Below, piece after piece: positions 20,118-30,630 of a DNA stretch of 64,000 nt. The stretch is from Schizochytrium sp. CCTCC M209059. Taxonomy: Eukaryota > Sar > Bigyra > Thraustochytrida > Thraustochytriidae. The translations under genes were made by a program, and so were the position numbers. The notes under the pieces are model-generated. The model was not told where the DNA came from and did not search any database. It saw nothing but the letters and a program-made list of their open reading frames with translations. Within the stretch, counting starts at the first letter, position 1, and each line of letters opens with the position of its first letter. The stretch lies in NCBI GenBank assembly GCA_000818945.1, contig KN805388.1, positions 20,342 to 84,341 on the forward strand, given 5' to 3'.

Positions 20118-23100
20118 ATGGGCCGCGCGCAAACGCCCCGGAAGAAGGCCGGGAAGGACGCCAAAAAGGCCGCCAAGAAGAAGCCCCAGGAACTCGACGG
20201 CGACCTCGAGATGGAGGACCGCCGCGCCGCCGAGCAGGAGCAAGAGCCCGAGGAGGAGGCGGAGGAGGAGCACAAGCAGCAGAAAGATGAGGCCGTGAAG
20301 GAGAGCGCCGAGGATATGGACACCGAAAAAGGCGAGACGAGTCTGCTCGCAACGTTCTGGAAAATGAGTGACCTCGACGAGGACAAGCGACTCGAGGGCC
20401 TCAAGGACTTGGAGAGTATTCCCTCGGTGGTCGACGTAAAGAGCGAGGATCACGAATATACGATGAAACGCCTCTTGAACGGTCTCTGCAGTAGCAATGG
20501 TGCTGCGCGCTTTGGCTTTGCCGTGGCCTTGACGCGGATTCTGCGGAGCGTCGGGGACAAGATCAATGTCGCAGCCTTTGTGGAGCGCGTCAAGCGCGTC
20601 ACCGAGATCAGCGCCACCATGAAAAACGTGGAACAAAAGGACAGGTACCTCGGCCGCATGCTTGCTCTGGCTGCTGTGGCGCGCGCTGGGCGCCTCAACG
20701 ACGCGCCAGCTGATCTCGGCATTGTGGTCGAAGCCCTGCTCGAAATCGTCGAGTGGCGCTCCTGGGCCGGCGAATTCTGCATGGCCGCCGTCTGCGACGC
20801 CTTCGAGGCCTGTACCGAGGCCTGTGTTGTGACCTTTCTCGAAGAGCATGTACGCACGCTGTTTCCCCGCCAGTACATTCGCAAGTACTCTGCGTCCAAG
20901 CTCGCAGCGCTGGCCACTATCGAACTGCGTGCGCGAAAGTCGCCGAAAATCCGAGAGGCCCTCGACAAGTCGCCAGTGCGATTTCCTTCCTTCGCCGCCG
21001 AGGGTTCGACGCGCGTAGAGCTCCAAGACATGAGCGAAACCCTCAAGGATGCCACTTCCTTTCCGCGACTGCATCTCGCGTGGGTCAAGATCCTCGATGT
21101 CGCGCTGAGTGAAGGTGAGGCTTCGATTCTGTCACTTTGGGAAAACTGCGTCATGAACACGCTTCTTGATCTCGAGGACCACAACCCGACTCCGCAACAG
21201 CGGTATTGCGCCCTCCAAGTCTTTGCCTTGCTTGCCGTCAAGGCTGTCCGCGCGGACCTCGCTGCGGCCGTGCAAACGATTCTCGCCAAGTACGAAGTTT
21301 TCGTGAAAATGCTAGTGAGGAGCATCTCCGTGTCCTCGGACTTGCTCAATCAGCACGCCATGGCCGCCTTCAACGAGCTTTGTTCTGCTCTCAACGAGGC
21401 AGGGGCCCCGCTGTCGGTGCGTTTGGCTATTTCTGAGCCGTTGCGCAAGCATGGCTTGGACGCGAGGCTCTTGCAGTCAAGGCTCATTAAGATGGGTGTC
21501 AGCGACGACGCAGACAAGCTTACCAAACTCATGGAGGTCTGTGACGATCTCGTACGCAAGGAGGCTCGCATCAACATGATCCTTGCAGAGATCCAGGCGC
21601 AGGCGATTCTGAAGGCCCCGGACGCTGCAAACACGGAGAGCCTGCTTGAGGTGGTCAATTATCTTTTGCGTCGCGCCTGCGTCACGTCCAAAGACGTGCC
21701 GCAGCTTGACGAAGAGGACGCCCGTCTTGCCGCCATGTCGGCCATGAAACTTGTAGCCACTCTGAGCCACCACGAACAGCTGCGGCTTCGCAAGGCGCGT
21801 GCGCACGCGGATGCGCTCTCGTCATTCTGGAAGGAGTCCCCGGCTCATACGCTCCCTGGCTCGAGCTTGCGTCGAGCGGTCGAGATGATCATGGCTCTCG
21901 AGAGCGACAAGGCCTGCAACTTTTGGGTTGACATTGATGACGATGTCGCCGAAGGCCGCGCTGATGCTGCCAAGCTTGTCAAAAAGCTCAAGACGGCCAT
22001 GTCCAAAGCAAAAGACGAGACTCACCGCCAATTCCTGCTTTCGTGCCAAGTCATGCTCGATACCCTCAACGTCTGCAGCGTCCTTGCCGAGGTATGCGGT
22101 CTTGAGGAGCTCGACATCAACTTTGCCGAGCTTCTCGAGGAGGTTAGCGAGTGCGCCAAGCGTGCCATTTCCGGCCTCAAGGCAGGTTCCGACGACGATG
22201 CCGAAGAGGAGGCGCCTGTGGTGGTCTTGACGGATATTATGATGGCTGTTCTGGCTGCTCCTTCTAGTGACCTTCGTCGCTTCGTCAACACCGCCTTTCG
22301 GCTCATGGTGCCGAGCATGGATGCCGCCGCGCTCAACGTCATTTGCGAGGCCGTGGGCACTTCGAATCTCTTGCAGCGCGAAGATCAGGACGACGACGAG
22401 GAGGAGGATGATGGCGACGACGAGGACGCCATTGCCAACGAGGAGAACGCAAACAAGAGCAGCGGCAACAACAGCAGTAGTGACAGCGACAGTGAAAGTG
22501 GAGACGACGAGGAGGAGAAGAAGGAGAAGGATACCCAAGACAAGAACAAAAAGCAAGCACGCGCGTCAAACCCCGAGACTCCCGCATCGAGCATTCCCGA
22601 AGACGTGCAGGGTCTGACGATGATGTTCGACGCTGGCCGTGTTGTGGAAGAGAGCGATGATGAGGAAGAAGACAGTGGCGACGAGAACGACGAAGAGGCT
22701 GCGAGGAAAAAGGCCGAACATCGTGCGGCGACCGACGCTGCGCTTGCGCGCTTCATTTCCGAAAAGCTCGACGCCAAGCGCGTGCTGCGCGCTCAGCGTA
22801 AGTCCGAAAAGACGATGCAAAAGGCAAGCTTTCAGATGAAGCAGCGTATCCTTGACCTCGTTGAAATCTTTCTCCAAGATGCAGACAGTGCTTCAGACCT
22901 CGTTGTCCTCGTTGTGCTTCCCCTCGTAGCTGCTGTCTTGCAGGGTTCCAATAACACGCTGTCTGAAGCCGAAATATGCGGCAAGCGCTGTCTTTCCATT
23001 CTTCAAATGCTGAAATCGCGTAAGCGAACCTTTGATGCCGGGACCGCATCGCTAGTACTCGTATCTTCGTGGTTCGTCACGAAAGCCCTCAACGGCGAGT

Positions 23101-24032
23101 TGAAGGAAAAAACCAAGGAAAAGAAGGACGACGAGGAAGAAGAAGAAAAAGAAAAAGAAAAGGGGTCCGAAGGCGAGGACGAAGAAGACGAGGAAGCGGT
23201 GGAAATGCCAGTCGCTGAAGCGCTTTTGAGGATCTTCAAGGTGTCCTTGGGCCTGACGCGTCGCAAGGCGCTGCACGCTCTTGTGCACGATGCTTCCTTT
23301 AGCGCCATTAGCTTTGTCATGGGCACAAACTCGCTTACTAGCGAGCTGGTCCCCTCTGAGCAGGTTCGTGCGGAACTGCGTCCTGTTCTGAGTTCGTTGA
23401 CAAGGTCAGGCTCTGCGAAACCATGGGACATGGCCACTTTCCAGGAAGTTGCACGTGCACAAGCCTTTCGCTGGCCTCTCATTTGTGAGCTCTGTGAGTG
23501 TGTGCGTTCGCAAGAGAATTCCAAGCCGTTTGGCAAGCTTGCCGGCTTTGAAGTGGTCGAATATGCTCTCAAGGTCAGCAATATGGAGACTGACAAGGCG
23601 GCTCTCGAGCAATATCTTCCAGACGTTCTCGCTTGCTCTCTTGCCACGCTTGACAATCTTCCAGTGCAGACGCGGGATAAGGATGTCCGCGATCTGATGA
23701 AGAAGGTCGGTATTTTCGCCCGCAAGATCAGAAAAGCGCTGCCCGCAGAGGCGGCCGACAAGCTGATTGATGACTTTGAGACTTCTTTTAGCGCGATTAT
23801 CTCCAAGGACTCTATCAAGCCGGGCGCGCGTACCCTGGCTGAGAATGTTTTGCGAAGTGTGAGTGCGTCAGGCGGGGAGACCAAGGCTAGCAAGAAGCGC
23901 AAGAGCCTCGAGACGCCTGCCAAAGCAGCTGACCAAGAGGCAGAGGAGGCGTCTCCTTCGCCTGCGAAAAAACTCAGGTCTGCCAAGAAGCCCAAGTCTG
24001 CCAAGAAGCCCAAATCGGCCGCCAAAAAGTAA
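20118..24032 (+). CDS. Pol5/MYBBP1A-like nucleolar protein
   Basis: A 1304-residue protein of the yeast POL5 / animal MYBBP1A family (named for a polymerase but acting in nucleolar rRNA synthesis and ribosome assembly). Residues ~70-300 match the family N-terminus: EDHEYTMKRLLNGLCSSNGAARFGFAVALTRIL, then KDRYLGRMLALAAVARAGRL. The bulk is helical HEAT-like. A strongly acidic segment at ~755-800 precedes VQGLTMMFDAGRVVEESDDEEEDSGDENDEE, typical of the family middle. A second acidic, lysine-rich patch lies at ~1000-1030, and the C-terminal ~50 residues are Lys/Ala/Ser-rich (AKKPKSAKKPKS), a nuclear/nucleolar localisation tail. The start at 20118 (MGRAQTPRKKAGK) is preferred over upstream open codons because it opens the basic region. 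Single exon; length is normal for the family. Confidence 0.88.
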   Translation: MGRAQTPRKKAGKDAKKAAKKKPQELDGDLEMEDRRAAEQEQEPEEEAEEEHKQQKDEAVKESAEDMDTEKGETSLLATFWKMSDLDEDKRLEGLKDLESIPSVVDVKSEDHEYTMKRLLNGLCSSNGAARFGFAVALTRILRSVGDKINVAAFVERVKRVTEISATMKNVEQKDRYLGRMLALAAVARAGRLNDAPADLGIVVEALLEIVEWRSWAGEFCMAAVCDAFEACTEACVVTFLEEHVRTLFPRQYIRKYSASKLAALATIELRARKSPKIREALDKSPVRFPSFAAEGSTRVELQDMSETLKDATSFPRLHLAWVKILDVALSEGEASILSLWENCVMNTLLDLEDHNPTPQQRYCALQVFALLAVKAVRADLAAAVQTILAKYEVFVKMLVRSISVSSDLLNQHAMAAFNELCSALNEAGAPLSVRLAISEPLRKHGLDARLLQSRLIKMGVSDDADKLTKLMEVCDDLVRKEARINMILAEIQAQAILKAPDAANTESLLEVVNYLLRRACVTSKDVPQLDEEDARLAAMSAMKLVATLSHHEQLRLRKARAHADALSSFWKESPAHTLPGSSLRRAVEMIMALESDKACNFWVDIDDDVAEGRADAAKLVKKLKTAMSKAKDETHRQFLLSCQVMLDTLNVCSVLAEVCGLEELDINFAELLEEVSECAKRAISGLKAGSDDDAEEEAPVVVLTDIMMAVLAAPSSDLRRFVNTAFRLMVPSMDAAALNVICEAVGTSNLLQREDQDDDEEEDDGDDEDAIANEENANKSSGNNSSSDSDSESGDDEEEKKEKDTQDKNKKQARASNPETPASSIPEDVQGLTMMFDAGRVVEESDDEEEDSGDENDEEAARKKAEHRAATDAALARFISEKLDAKRVLRAQRKSEKTMQKASFQMKQRILDLVEIFLQDADSASDLVVLVVLPLVAAVLQGSNNTLSEAEICGKRCLSILQMLKSRKRTFDAGTASLVLVSSWFVTKALNGELKEKTKEKKDDEEEEEKEKEKGSEGEDEEDEEAVEMPVAEALLRIFKVSLGLTRRKALHALVHDASFSAISFVMGTNSLTSELVPSEQVRAELRPVLSSLTRSGSAKPWDMATFQEVARAQAFRWPLICELCECVRSQENSKPFGKLAGFEVVEYALKVSNMETDKAALEQYLPDVLACSLATLDNLPVQTRDKDVRDLMKKVGIFARKIRKALPAEAADKLIDDFETSFSAIISKDSIKPGARTLAENVLRSVSASGGETKASKKRKSLETPAKAADQEAEEASPSPAKKLRSAKKPKSAKKPKSAAKK

Positions 24033-24272
24033 GACTTGTCACCTTGTCGCACGTTGTCGATTGTAGATGCCGCCAGTCCTAGTTCTGTCATGTGGCCGTT
24101 GAACTGCTTCCCTACTAGTAACTACTACTACTAGCCTAGAGTAATACTAAAAAGAAAAGAAAAGAAAAGAAAGAGAAATGAAAAGAATGATTGAATGAGA
24201 GGATGGAGCCAAACAAAGAAAACGTTGCGGGGGAAAAGCAGAAACTAAGGGCTGCTACATCGAGTCGCCACG

Positions 24273-25904
24273 ATGGCGCATCGAATTCACGCTCAAGCCG
24301 GTGCCGCCGACGCCGAGGAGGGGAGAGCGCGCCAAATCGAATCTGGGCCATGTCTTGGCACTGTAAACGCCGAAGCGAAGAGTCCCAACAAGCAAAAACC
24401 CTACGCGTGTTCACCCAAAAGGAGCGCTTGCAGGAGCTCAAAGCGAAGGGGCTCCAGCAGCAGTCTCAAACAAAGCCGTGAGAGACGTCATCATCGTCAC
24501 AAATCAGCAAAGCGACGACGAGCCAAAGATTCCTTGAAACGTCGAGATCGACGTCGAAAGCATAAACATGATAAAAAACGCGGTAGCAACAATCGATCAA
24601 AGCAAGAAGAGAGAGAACGAACCTGTCGAAGGCGAGACCGACGCAAGCGTCATCATCACCACGAAACTTCAACCTCCTCGAATTCGCTTTCTTCATTTTC
24701 TTCTTCTTCTTCTTCTTACGAGTCATCGTCATCTTCGTCCTCGTCATCTTACTTATTTTCATCTTCTTCCTCGCAAGGGGGTTACTCTTCGTCGGAGCAG
24801 TCTCGATCTTCTCGGTCAACGCTCGCCACCTTGTCACATTCGCGCCGGCGGCGTCGTACGCGTGAGGACAAACGCGGACGCAAGGGCGAATCGACCACTG
24901 CCAGTGCAATATGCCGGCGCGACGAACACTACTACGCAACCAAGATCCAAAGCCGCGTGCGTGGTTTTCTTACGATGCAACGCAGCCTGACAAACGATGA
25001 CATGAAACGCGTTTACGCAAGTATCGTTGACGAGCTTGTCGACGAGTACTTGAGTGGAGAATTCATTCCTGATTTGCTAATCGATGTTCTCACAAATGCA
25101 AAGCACGAGTACGACCCAGTGAGCGAGGACGAACGAATGGCCTATACAATGCTCGAGAATGTATTGAACAAAGTCGTATCGCAGGAGATCGAGCGAGCCG
25201 TGCGTGGCGTTGTGCGCGTATTCATGGACGATTTTCTGCACCAACAAACAAGACGTGATCATGACCCGATCGCGGCCAATGTCCAACGCATTGTCGACGA
25301 ATGCACAGCGCGAATGACAAACGAAATTGTTCGCGAGGCGCTTCAAGATATGGTGGACGCCTACCTCTTTCAGCAGCAGTTCGATGTCCTTCTTGACAAG
25401 TATTTAGCTTCTCTCGTTCGCGAAGTCGTGGTGACCGCCCTCACCGAGGTGGAGGTGGAGCAGATGTGCACGTCCATGCTAGACGATACCGTGGATGTAA
25501 TCACACGAGAGCTTGTGACTGAATCTCTTCAGGAAGCAGAGACGAGTATTAAACGCCAACGTCAGCGCGAGGATTTTGCTCTGGTAAACAAAATGATGGA
25601 TCGTGTCCTGAATCGAGCCTTGGCCAGGCACCTGCTGCAGACGATCGCGTCAAACGGCGATGATGCTGTTTTCCGCGAGCAAATGCAGGTATACATGCGA
25701 CAAAAGCTTGGAGATGTGCTACTTCAACGTGTTCTGATGTACAGCACACCAGAGGAGCGCTTGCGTCAGTCCCGCATTACGCGAGGTGCACTGGAGATAA
25801 TCACGTCTCATGCATTACAAACGACGATTCGGACAAATTTTGTCGAGACCCTTGACGAATTCGAGGCGGAACTTGACCGCAAGGAAGCCAGCCTTGGTTT
25901 ATAA
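24273..25904 (+). CDS. Ser/Arg-rich protein with IQ motif and long helical C-terminus
   Basis: A 543-residue frame. Residues ~50-140 are Arg/Lys/His/Ser-rich and resemble an RS-like basic domain. A run of Ser follows at ~140-190. An IQ motif (ATKIQSRVRGFLTMQRS) sits near 225, and ~300 residues of Leu/Val/Glu/Asp-rich helix follow with repeats such as RVYASIVDELVDEYL, EALQDMVDAYLFQQQ and VLLDKYLASLVREV. The C-terminal part is convincing coding sequence. The N-terminus is uncertain: an ATG at 24203 opens another frame (MEPNKENVAGEKQK...) that ends at a GTGAGA donor at 24478, and an AG at 24585-24586 would splice it in frame into this protein. No family name is recognised; calmodulin binding is a motif-based inference. 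Confidence 0.65.
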   Translation: MAHRIHAQAGAADAEEGRARQIESGPCLGTVNAEAKSPNKQKPYACSPKRSACRSSKRRGSSSSLKQSRERRHHRHKSAKRRRAKDSLKRRDRRRKHKHDKKRGSNNRSKQEERERTCRRRDRRKRHHHHETSTSSNSLSSFSSSSSSYESSSSSSSSSYLFSSSSSQGGYSSSEQSRSSRSTLATLSHSRRRRRTREDKRGRKGESTTASAICRRDEHYYATKIQSRVRGFLTMQRSLTNDDMKRVYASIVDELVDEYLSGEFIPDLLIDVLTNAKHEYDPVSEDERMAYTMLENVLNKVVSQEIERAVRGVVRVFMDDFLHQQTRRDHDPIAANVQRIVDECTARMTNEIVREALQDMVDAYLFQQQFDVLLDKYLASLVREVVVTALTEVEVEQMCTSMLDDTVDVITRELVTESLQEAETSIKRQRQREDFALVNKMMDRVLNRALARHLLQTIASNGDDAVFREQMQVYMRQKLGDVLLQRVLMYSTPEERLRQSRITRGALEIITSHALQTTIRTNFVETLDEFEAELDRKEASLGL

Positions 25905-27181
25905 GGTCAAAATTCTAATCCTTTCAGGGCGTCGCGAACGCACGCAGGCACGTACATCCAGCACTGTGCGGAGGTGGGGATCGACAGCGACCTCTGCAAA
26001 GGACAACCTGTGTTGTGTTTACAGGCAAAGAACTCGTCCGTAACAAAGGGGACTGATGACGGTCGAAAGTCCACGCGTCACCGCATCACTGCACTTGCCC
26101 TGAGCTCCTGCTGAGTCTGTGACGGGGCGCATTATTCCACTGAGAAATTCATAGTTGTTTTCGTCACGACGGACGAATCGTGTATGGTATGAAAAGGTCG
26201 TAATAGAAAAAGTGTCACAGTGATACAGCTTCGCGTGCGACCAAGAGAGCCTGCAGAAGGGGATCCAGATTGCATGGGAGCGTCGTAGGGCAAAACAAGC
26301 TTGCCTGGCTTCTAACTTGCAATGCCGAAGGGCGGGTGTGATGAATCTAACTGCAAGTTCGTTTAGAATTGTCATGCCATGACCACGTTTGCGTCAAAAG
26401 CTTTTTTAAGTCCACAAAGGGTTGGATTTTATGAGCGCATGGACATTGTCGATGCCATGGGCTCGGATCCAAAGTTCTTCTTCAAGAACGAGGCCGATTT
26501 GTCTTGGTTTTTCTCGGCCTTGTGGCCTTTTCTGCGACACGTTGTTTGCGCGCCCATGGTTCATGCCGTCACGGTGTATTTGACTTCGGGTTCCATTTCT
26601 TCAGTATGAGACCTAAAAACTGCGATTGTCGATCATTTTCGAGTCATGGCAATCCAATGTGACCTTGATGGTTGGTCACACCATTGAAAAGAAGCCTAGA
26701 TTCGTTTCAGCTTTCATTCCCAGCACGAGTCGATAATGTCAACCTGTAATATCTCATGACAAACTCAAGACGCGGCTCAGACGTCGCGCACGTCAAGAGG
26801 CTTCTTCTTGCTTTCTTCCAAGCGGGAAATGACAACGTAAGGAAATAAAAGCGCCACGAATCAAAGGCGCTTCGCTAAGTTTGGAGGCGCGCAGTGTAGC
26901 TCTCACGATTGCGGACTAGATCGCGCACGCATGTATTTTGACCCGAATATCGTCCCGTCCTTTGTAGTATGCTTTCGAAGTGTTCTATTTTATTCGTTTA
27001 TAAGTCTGCTTGCTCGTTTGTGTGTTTGTTTGTGAGTTTGTTTGTTTGTTTTATCCTTCGTGCCGCACGTGCTACTATTTGTGTGAGCAATGTCGATACT
27101 AGGTGAGGAGACTTTGATTATGCATTCCAAAGCCTCATTTATTCTGGACAGAGAGTGAGATCTCCATTCAGCCGAATGCTT

Positions 27182-27217
<36 letters not shown>
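25905..27217. other. 1.3-kb spacer with possible gene remnants
   Basis: No intact gene. Between ~25930 and 26610 short + strand stretches look protein-like in changing frames (for example around 26125-26190 and 26379-26609), separated by stops. This could be a decayed gene or mobile element, but no motif allows identification. 27000-27060 is a TTTG-rich simple sequence. Confidence 0.4.

Positions 27218-27218
<1 letters not shown>
27181..27218. repeat. (CT)n microsatellite
   Basis: A CT dinucleotide run with two TTT interruptions lies immediately next to the stop codon of the FYVE gene, in its 3' UTR. Confidence 0.9.
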
Positions 27219-27219
<1 letters not shown>

Positions 27220-28318
27220 ATGGCGAGAATGCCTCGCGCTGACGCACGCACGGTTCGCAAATACGCTGGGGCTTGGAGTAGCCAAGACAACGCGCCTTGG
27301 TTGCGTTGCAAGCGCGGCAACAAAGGACGCCGCAGTTACGGCAATGACTGCGGCGCGTTGTGAATGAGAATGCCTTGTCGCAAAGAAGACATACATCAGA
27401 AAATGCGTCAGGTACCCAAAAGGCACCCTTGAGTTGCATCTCCAAAAGACTGGGATCCGGACGTTCCACAGCCAGGTCCTCGGGACGCATGCCCAGGGCC
27501 GCAAGCGCCCGCGGCTGGACAGGGAGAGGGCGGACCTTGCGGTGGTTGCTCGCACGACAGGTACGCGAGAGAAGGACGAGGCATCCAATGATGCGCTTTA
27601 AATTACGATCACCACGAGTGATTGTGTACTGTTCCGGAATGCCAATGTCCTTGCAAACAGCACGAAACATGCTGATATTTGCGGCAATGGGATCTTCTGC
27701 CGTAGAGGAGGACCCTTCTTGAGCTGATGTCTGCTGCAGCGCAGAGCAGCTCACATTACTGCGTCGCAAAAGGGCGACGAGGGCGTCACCCGGGTCGAGG
27801 AGCCGAAAAAGCTGCTGCGCCGTGGACTCGCGCGTGTCAGCAACGGCGGCGGCGCCCCCTTCAGCTTCGTGCGCATTAACGCGAACACCAGAGGCGTCTT
27901 GGAGCCAGTGAAGAATGTCGGCGAGGATACCGTCCACTTGAAGTGAGAGCGCTGACGATGCAGCGATGGCGGCCGTTCGCGGCGAAGTTCTGGGCGGGAG
28001 CGCTTTGCCAGCGTGCGGCTGGTACGAGTGATACGAGACAGACGAGAGCGCATCGTCGTCGTCAATGTCGACAAAGGTATATCTGCTTCTGAACGATTTC
28101 GTTGCCGCTGTGGAGACACTTGCCGCGTCGCCCTGCATTGCACTTGCATTTTCCTTGTCGTCAAAGGGCGAGACGAACGAGGCACTGTCGCCTTGGTGCT
28201 GGAGGTCGCTGCCACCGAGTCGGATACTGTTGAATCCAGTGCCTACTGAGAGTCCGAGGCCGTTGCCCTCCTCGCCGGCGACGGTCCAGCGCTTTTGCCA
28301 CTCGAGAGCACGCGCCAT
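27218..28318 (-). CDS. FYVE zinc-finger protein
   Basis: A 366-residue protein with a C-terminal FYVE domain at ~residues 300-360. The segment starts WVPDAFSDVCLLC (WxxD motif), has RRSHCRNCGVLCC in place of the canonical R(R/K)HHCR, and ends with PQRICEPC (RVC-like motif). Eight Cys/His zinc ligands are visible. FYVE domains bind phosphatidylinositol 3-phosphate on endosomes. The variant RRSHCR core changes one basic-patch residue, so lipid affinity may differ. The preceding ~280 residues carry Ser/Ala/Asp-rich disorder and a helical region (residues ~150-270) without a named domain. The ATG at 28318 is the first in frame. Likely role: endosomal recruitment; partner unknown. Confidence 0.85.
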
Positions 28319-29133
28319 TGGGCCTCGACGCTAGGTCTTTTGCCTTTGCTTATGCTTTTGTGCTGCTGAGACTCGCCCTGCTTTTTTGCCTGCCTTTTGC
28401 GCACGCCCTCGCCGTCGCGGTTCGAGACCCGACTGGCTTCGCGCGGCGCTCGAGACGGGCTCTCCTCGCGAAAGCAGCGCAGGCCAGACGTCCGCGACGT
28501 CCGCTCTGCTGCTGGTCGGCCTGCGCGGGCAAGCGCGGCAAGCGCAGCACGAGACTGTGCCGTCGCCGTTGTCGGTTTGCCACTCCTCAGGCTGTCTTCT
28601 AAATGGACAGCGCGCCAAGGAGGGGAGGAAGCAAGCGCCACTTTGACATGTTATGACACGTCTCACTGTTCATGGCTTGGCATGACAGGCTTGTTGCGAG
28701 GCAATCAATGGGAGTCGCTGCGTCTCATCAATGCTGCGCTCCTGGAGGAGGCGATGCTCTTGCGATGCAGAGAGCAGCCTCTGTTTTAGGCCATAGTCTC
28801 CGCTCTGGGGAGAATGAGGCGGATATACAAACAAGAAAGCCCTTGAAACTTTTGGTGGGCGCGACTCCTCCTGCGAGTGCCAAGTCTGACATGCGACGAG
28901 CTTTTGGTTCGAAGATGATGCTTACGATTACCGTCGTCTACGAAAAAATTGGCGTACGTACGTCTATGTTCTTTGGATCGGACAAATGCGGTGACAACGA
29001 CGGTGTATACTCGAGACTTGATCCGCCCAGGGCGGACGGACAGCGTAAGAGAAGAAGAGACCCTGTGTACCGAAAAAAAAAAAGAAAAAGGAAAAAGAGG
29101 AGACATGCTCGCTCTTGCTGTAGAAGACTCGAA
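28319..29133. other. Spacer between FYVE and phosphotransferase genes
   Basis: 815 bases. The part near 28319-28640 is GC-rich and should be the FYVE promoter; the part near 29070-29130 is the 3' UTR side of the phosphotransferase and contains an A/G-rich run. No gene is recognised. The overlapping open frames on the + strand continue into the antisense of the phosphotransferase and are shadows. Confidence 0.55.
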
Positions 29134-30477
29134 TTACTGCGCCTTGACAATGGAGAAGCAGCGAATCTTGAGGAGCTTGCAGATTGCGTTGGTGACCCAA
29201 ATGATAAAGTGAGCAAATTGCACACAAATTGCCACAGCATGGGCGAGAAGCGCAGCCTCAATGGCTGTGTCCAGATCCGGATGGCTCTCCTCGGTCGTGT
29301 CGGCGTGGTAGAGCAAGGCAATGATAATGGGGATGGGAAAGAGAATGGAGTGAAAAAGAGGAGACTCAATGTGGCAGACCGAGGCGACAATGATGCGGTT
29401 CGACAGGTGCGAGTGCAGCATGCCCAAGATGATGACAAATGGAATTGGGTACGCATGAAACAGCTCCTTGGCAGGGGACAGAGCATAAATGGAGATCTGA
29501 TACGCCTGTGCCAGCCAGAGGGGAAGCGTGAGGATGAGCGCACGGCTAAAGTTGCCTGGTGACTTGGCAACATTGATGATGCTGGTCACGGCCAGAATGA
29601 TGGGGAAGACGGCCGCAATGGCGAGTGCTACCGTGCGAACCTCCAAAACATCGAGGACGCCGATGGGAACACGCGCGTCCACAAGATGTGCGAGGAGCTC
29701 GTTGATGGAAAGCTTCCAGAAGGCAGAGCCAAAGATGGCCGTGACGAGATTCAGCGCAATGGAGAGATACTGGCCCTCGGTGACGCCAAAATTTGCTACC
29801 TGGGCACGGAGAACGTGCACGTGGTTCTCCTCCCATTGGCAGAGAAAGAATGGAATTTGGAGCGTTCCGAGAGAAATGATAGTGCTGAGCGTGGGGCCGT
29901 AGCCCATGAGACTGCAAAGCCCAAGGCCGATAAAGTTCGTTCCGAGCGAGTCGCATCCGTGGTCAAAGAGCTGTCCCAGCGGCGAGGAAGACTGCGTGCG
30001 TCGCGCTTGCTTGCCGTCCATGGCATCAAAAGTCTGTGTCAAACAATCGTCGAGAGTGCAAAAGAGAAAAAGAGAGAGAGAGAGAGGCAATTAGAGGCAA
30101 GCCAAACAATTCGTCAGTAAGTGATTTCGTGTGCATGCGTGTATCAGGTCGGCCAGAGATGTGAACAACATAAGGTGCAGCAGCGAACGTACCTGGTACA
30201 TGAAGAGACAGTAAGCGTTGATTAAGTAGACCCAGGAAGGGCTCTCGCCCTGGAGACGCGGATCGTAGATGAGGGCCAGAATACCAATGGCAAAGAGGTG
30301 GCCAAGCCCTATCAAGGTGACGACGTTGGGCGCCATGGTGTCGGGCAGAAGCTCGGCGCACTTGGCCCAAAACGGGTTGAGCTTGTTGTCCAGCCACGAG
30401 TACTCGCCCCCCTTGTACTTGTAGTTGAGCAATGCGCTCAGGCCGCGGTGGGGGATGTACCCATCGTCGGAAGCCAT
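29134..30477 (-). CDS. Ethanolamine/choline phosphotransferase (CDP-alcohol type), two exons
   Basis: Exon 1 is 30477-30193 and exon 2 is 30033-29134. The intron (30192-30034, 159 bp) begins GTACGT, contains a CT-rich tract and ends CACAG. Splicing joins YCLFMYQ to TFDAMDGKQARRT in frame, giving 394 residues. This creates the CDP-alcohol phosphotransferase signature DGKQAR-x8-G-x3-D-x3-D (DG, AR, then GQLFDHGCDS). About seven to eight further hydrophobic segments follow. The N-terminus (GLSALLNYKYKGGEYSWLDNKLNPFW) is typical of eukaryotic EPT1/CHPT1/Cpt1. The enzyme transfers phosphoethanolamine or phosphocholine from its CDP form to diacylglycerol in ER/Golgi membranes, the last Kennedy-pathway step. 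The sequence alone does not settle choline versus ethanolamine preference. Confidence 0.92.
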
Positions 30478-30530
30478 GATTTCCTCGTGCTCTGCAATCC
30501 TCGCACACGTCAGGCGTCCAGAAACTTCTA

Positions 30531-30630
30531 CGCTCTGGCTCTAGCTCTGGCTCTGGCTCTAGCTCAGCTCTAGCTCAGCTCTAGCTCCAGCTCTAGCTCT
30601 ACCTCTCCGTTCGTTCGTTCGTTCGTCCGT
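30531..30630. repeat. (GCTCTA/GCTCTG)n followed by (CGTT)n
   Basis: About 75 bases of degenerate CTAGCT/CTGGCT hexamers, with AGCT in most units, run directly into five CGTT/CGTC tetramers. The block starts about 50 bases upstream of the phosphotransferase start codon (on its 5' side), so it is probably in the promoter or 5' UTR. Confidence 0.85.

Noticed and set aside
28672..29562. A 296-codon + strand frame
   Set aside because: It lies antisense to the phosphotransferase gene over its 3' half and is low complexity upstream; a shadow frame.
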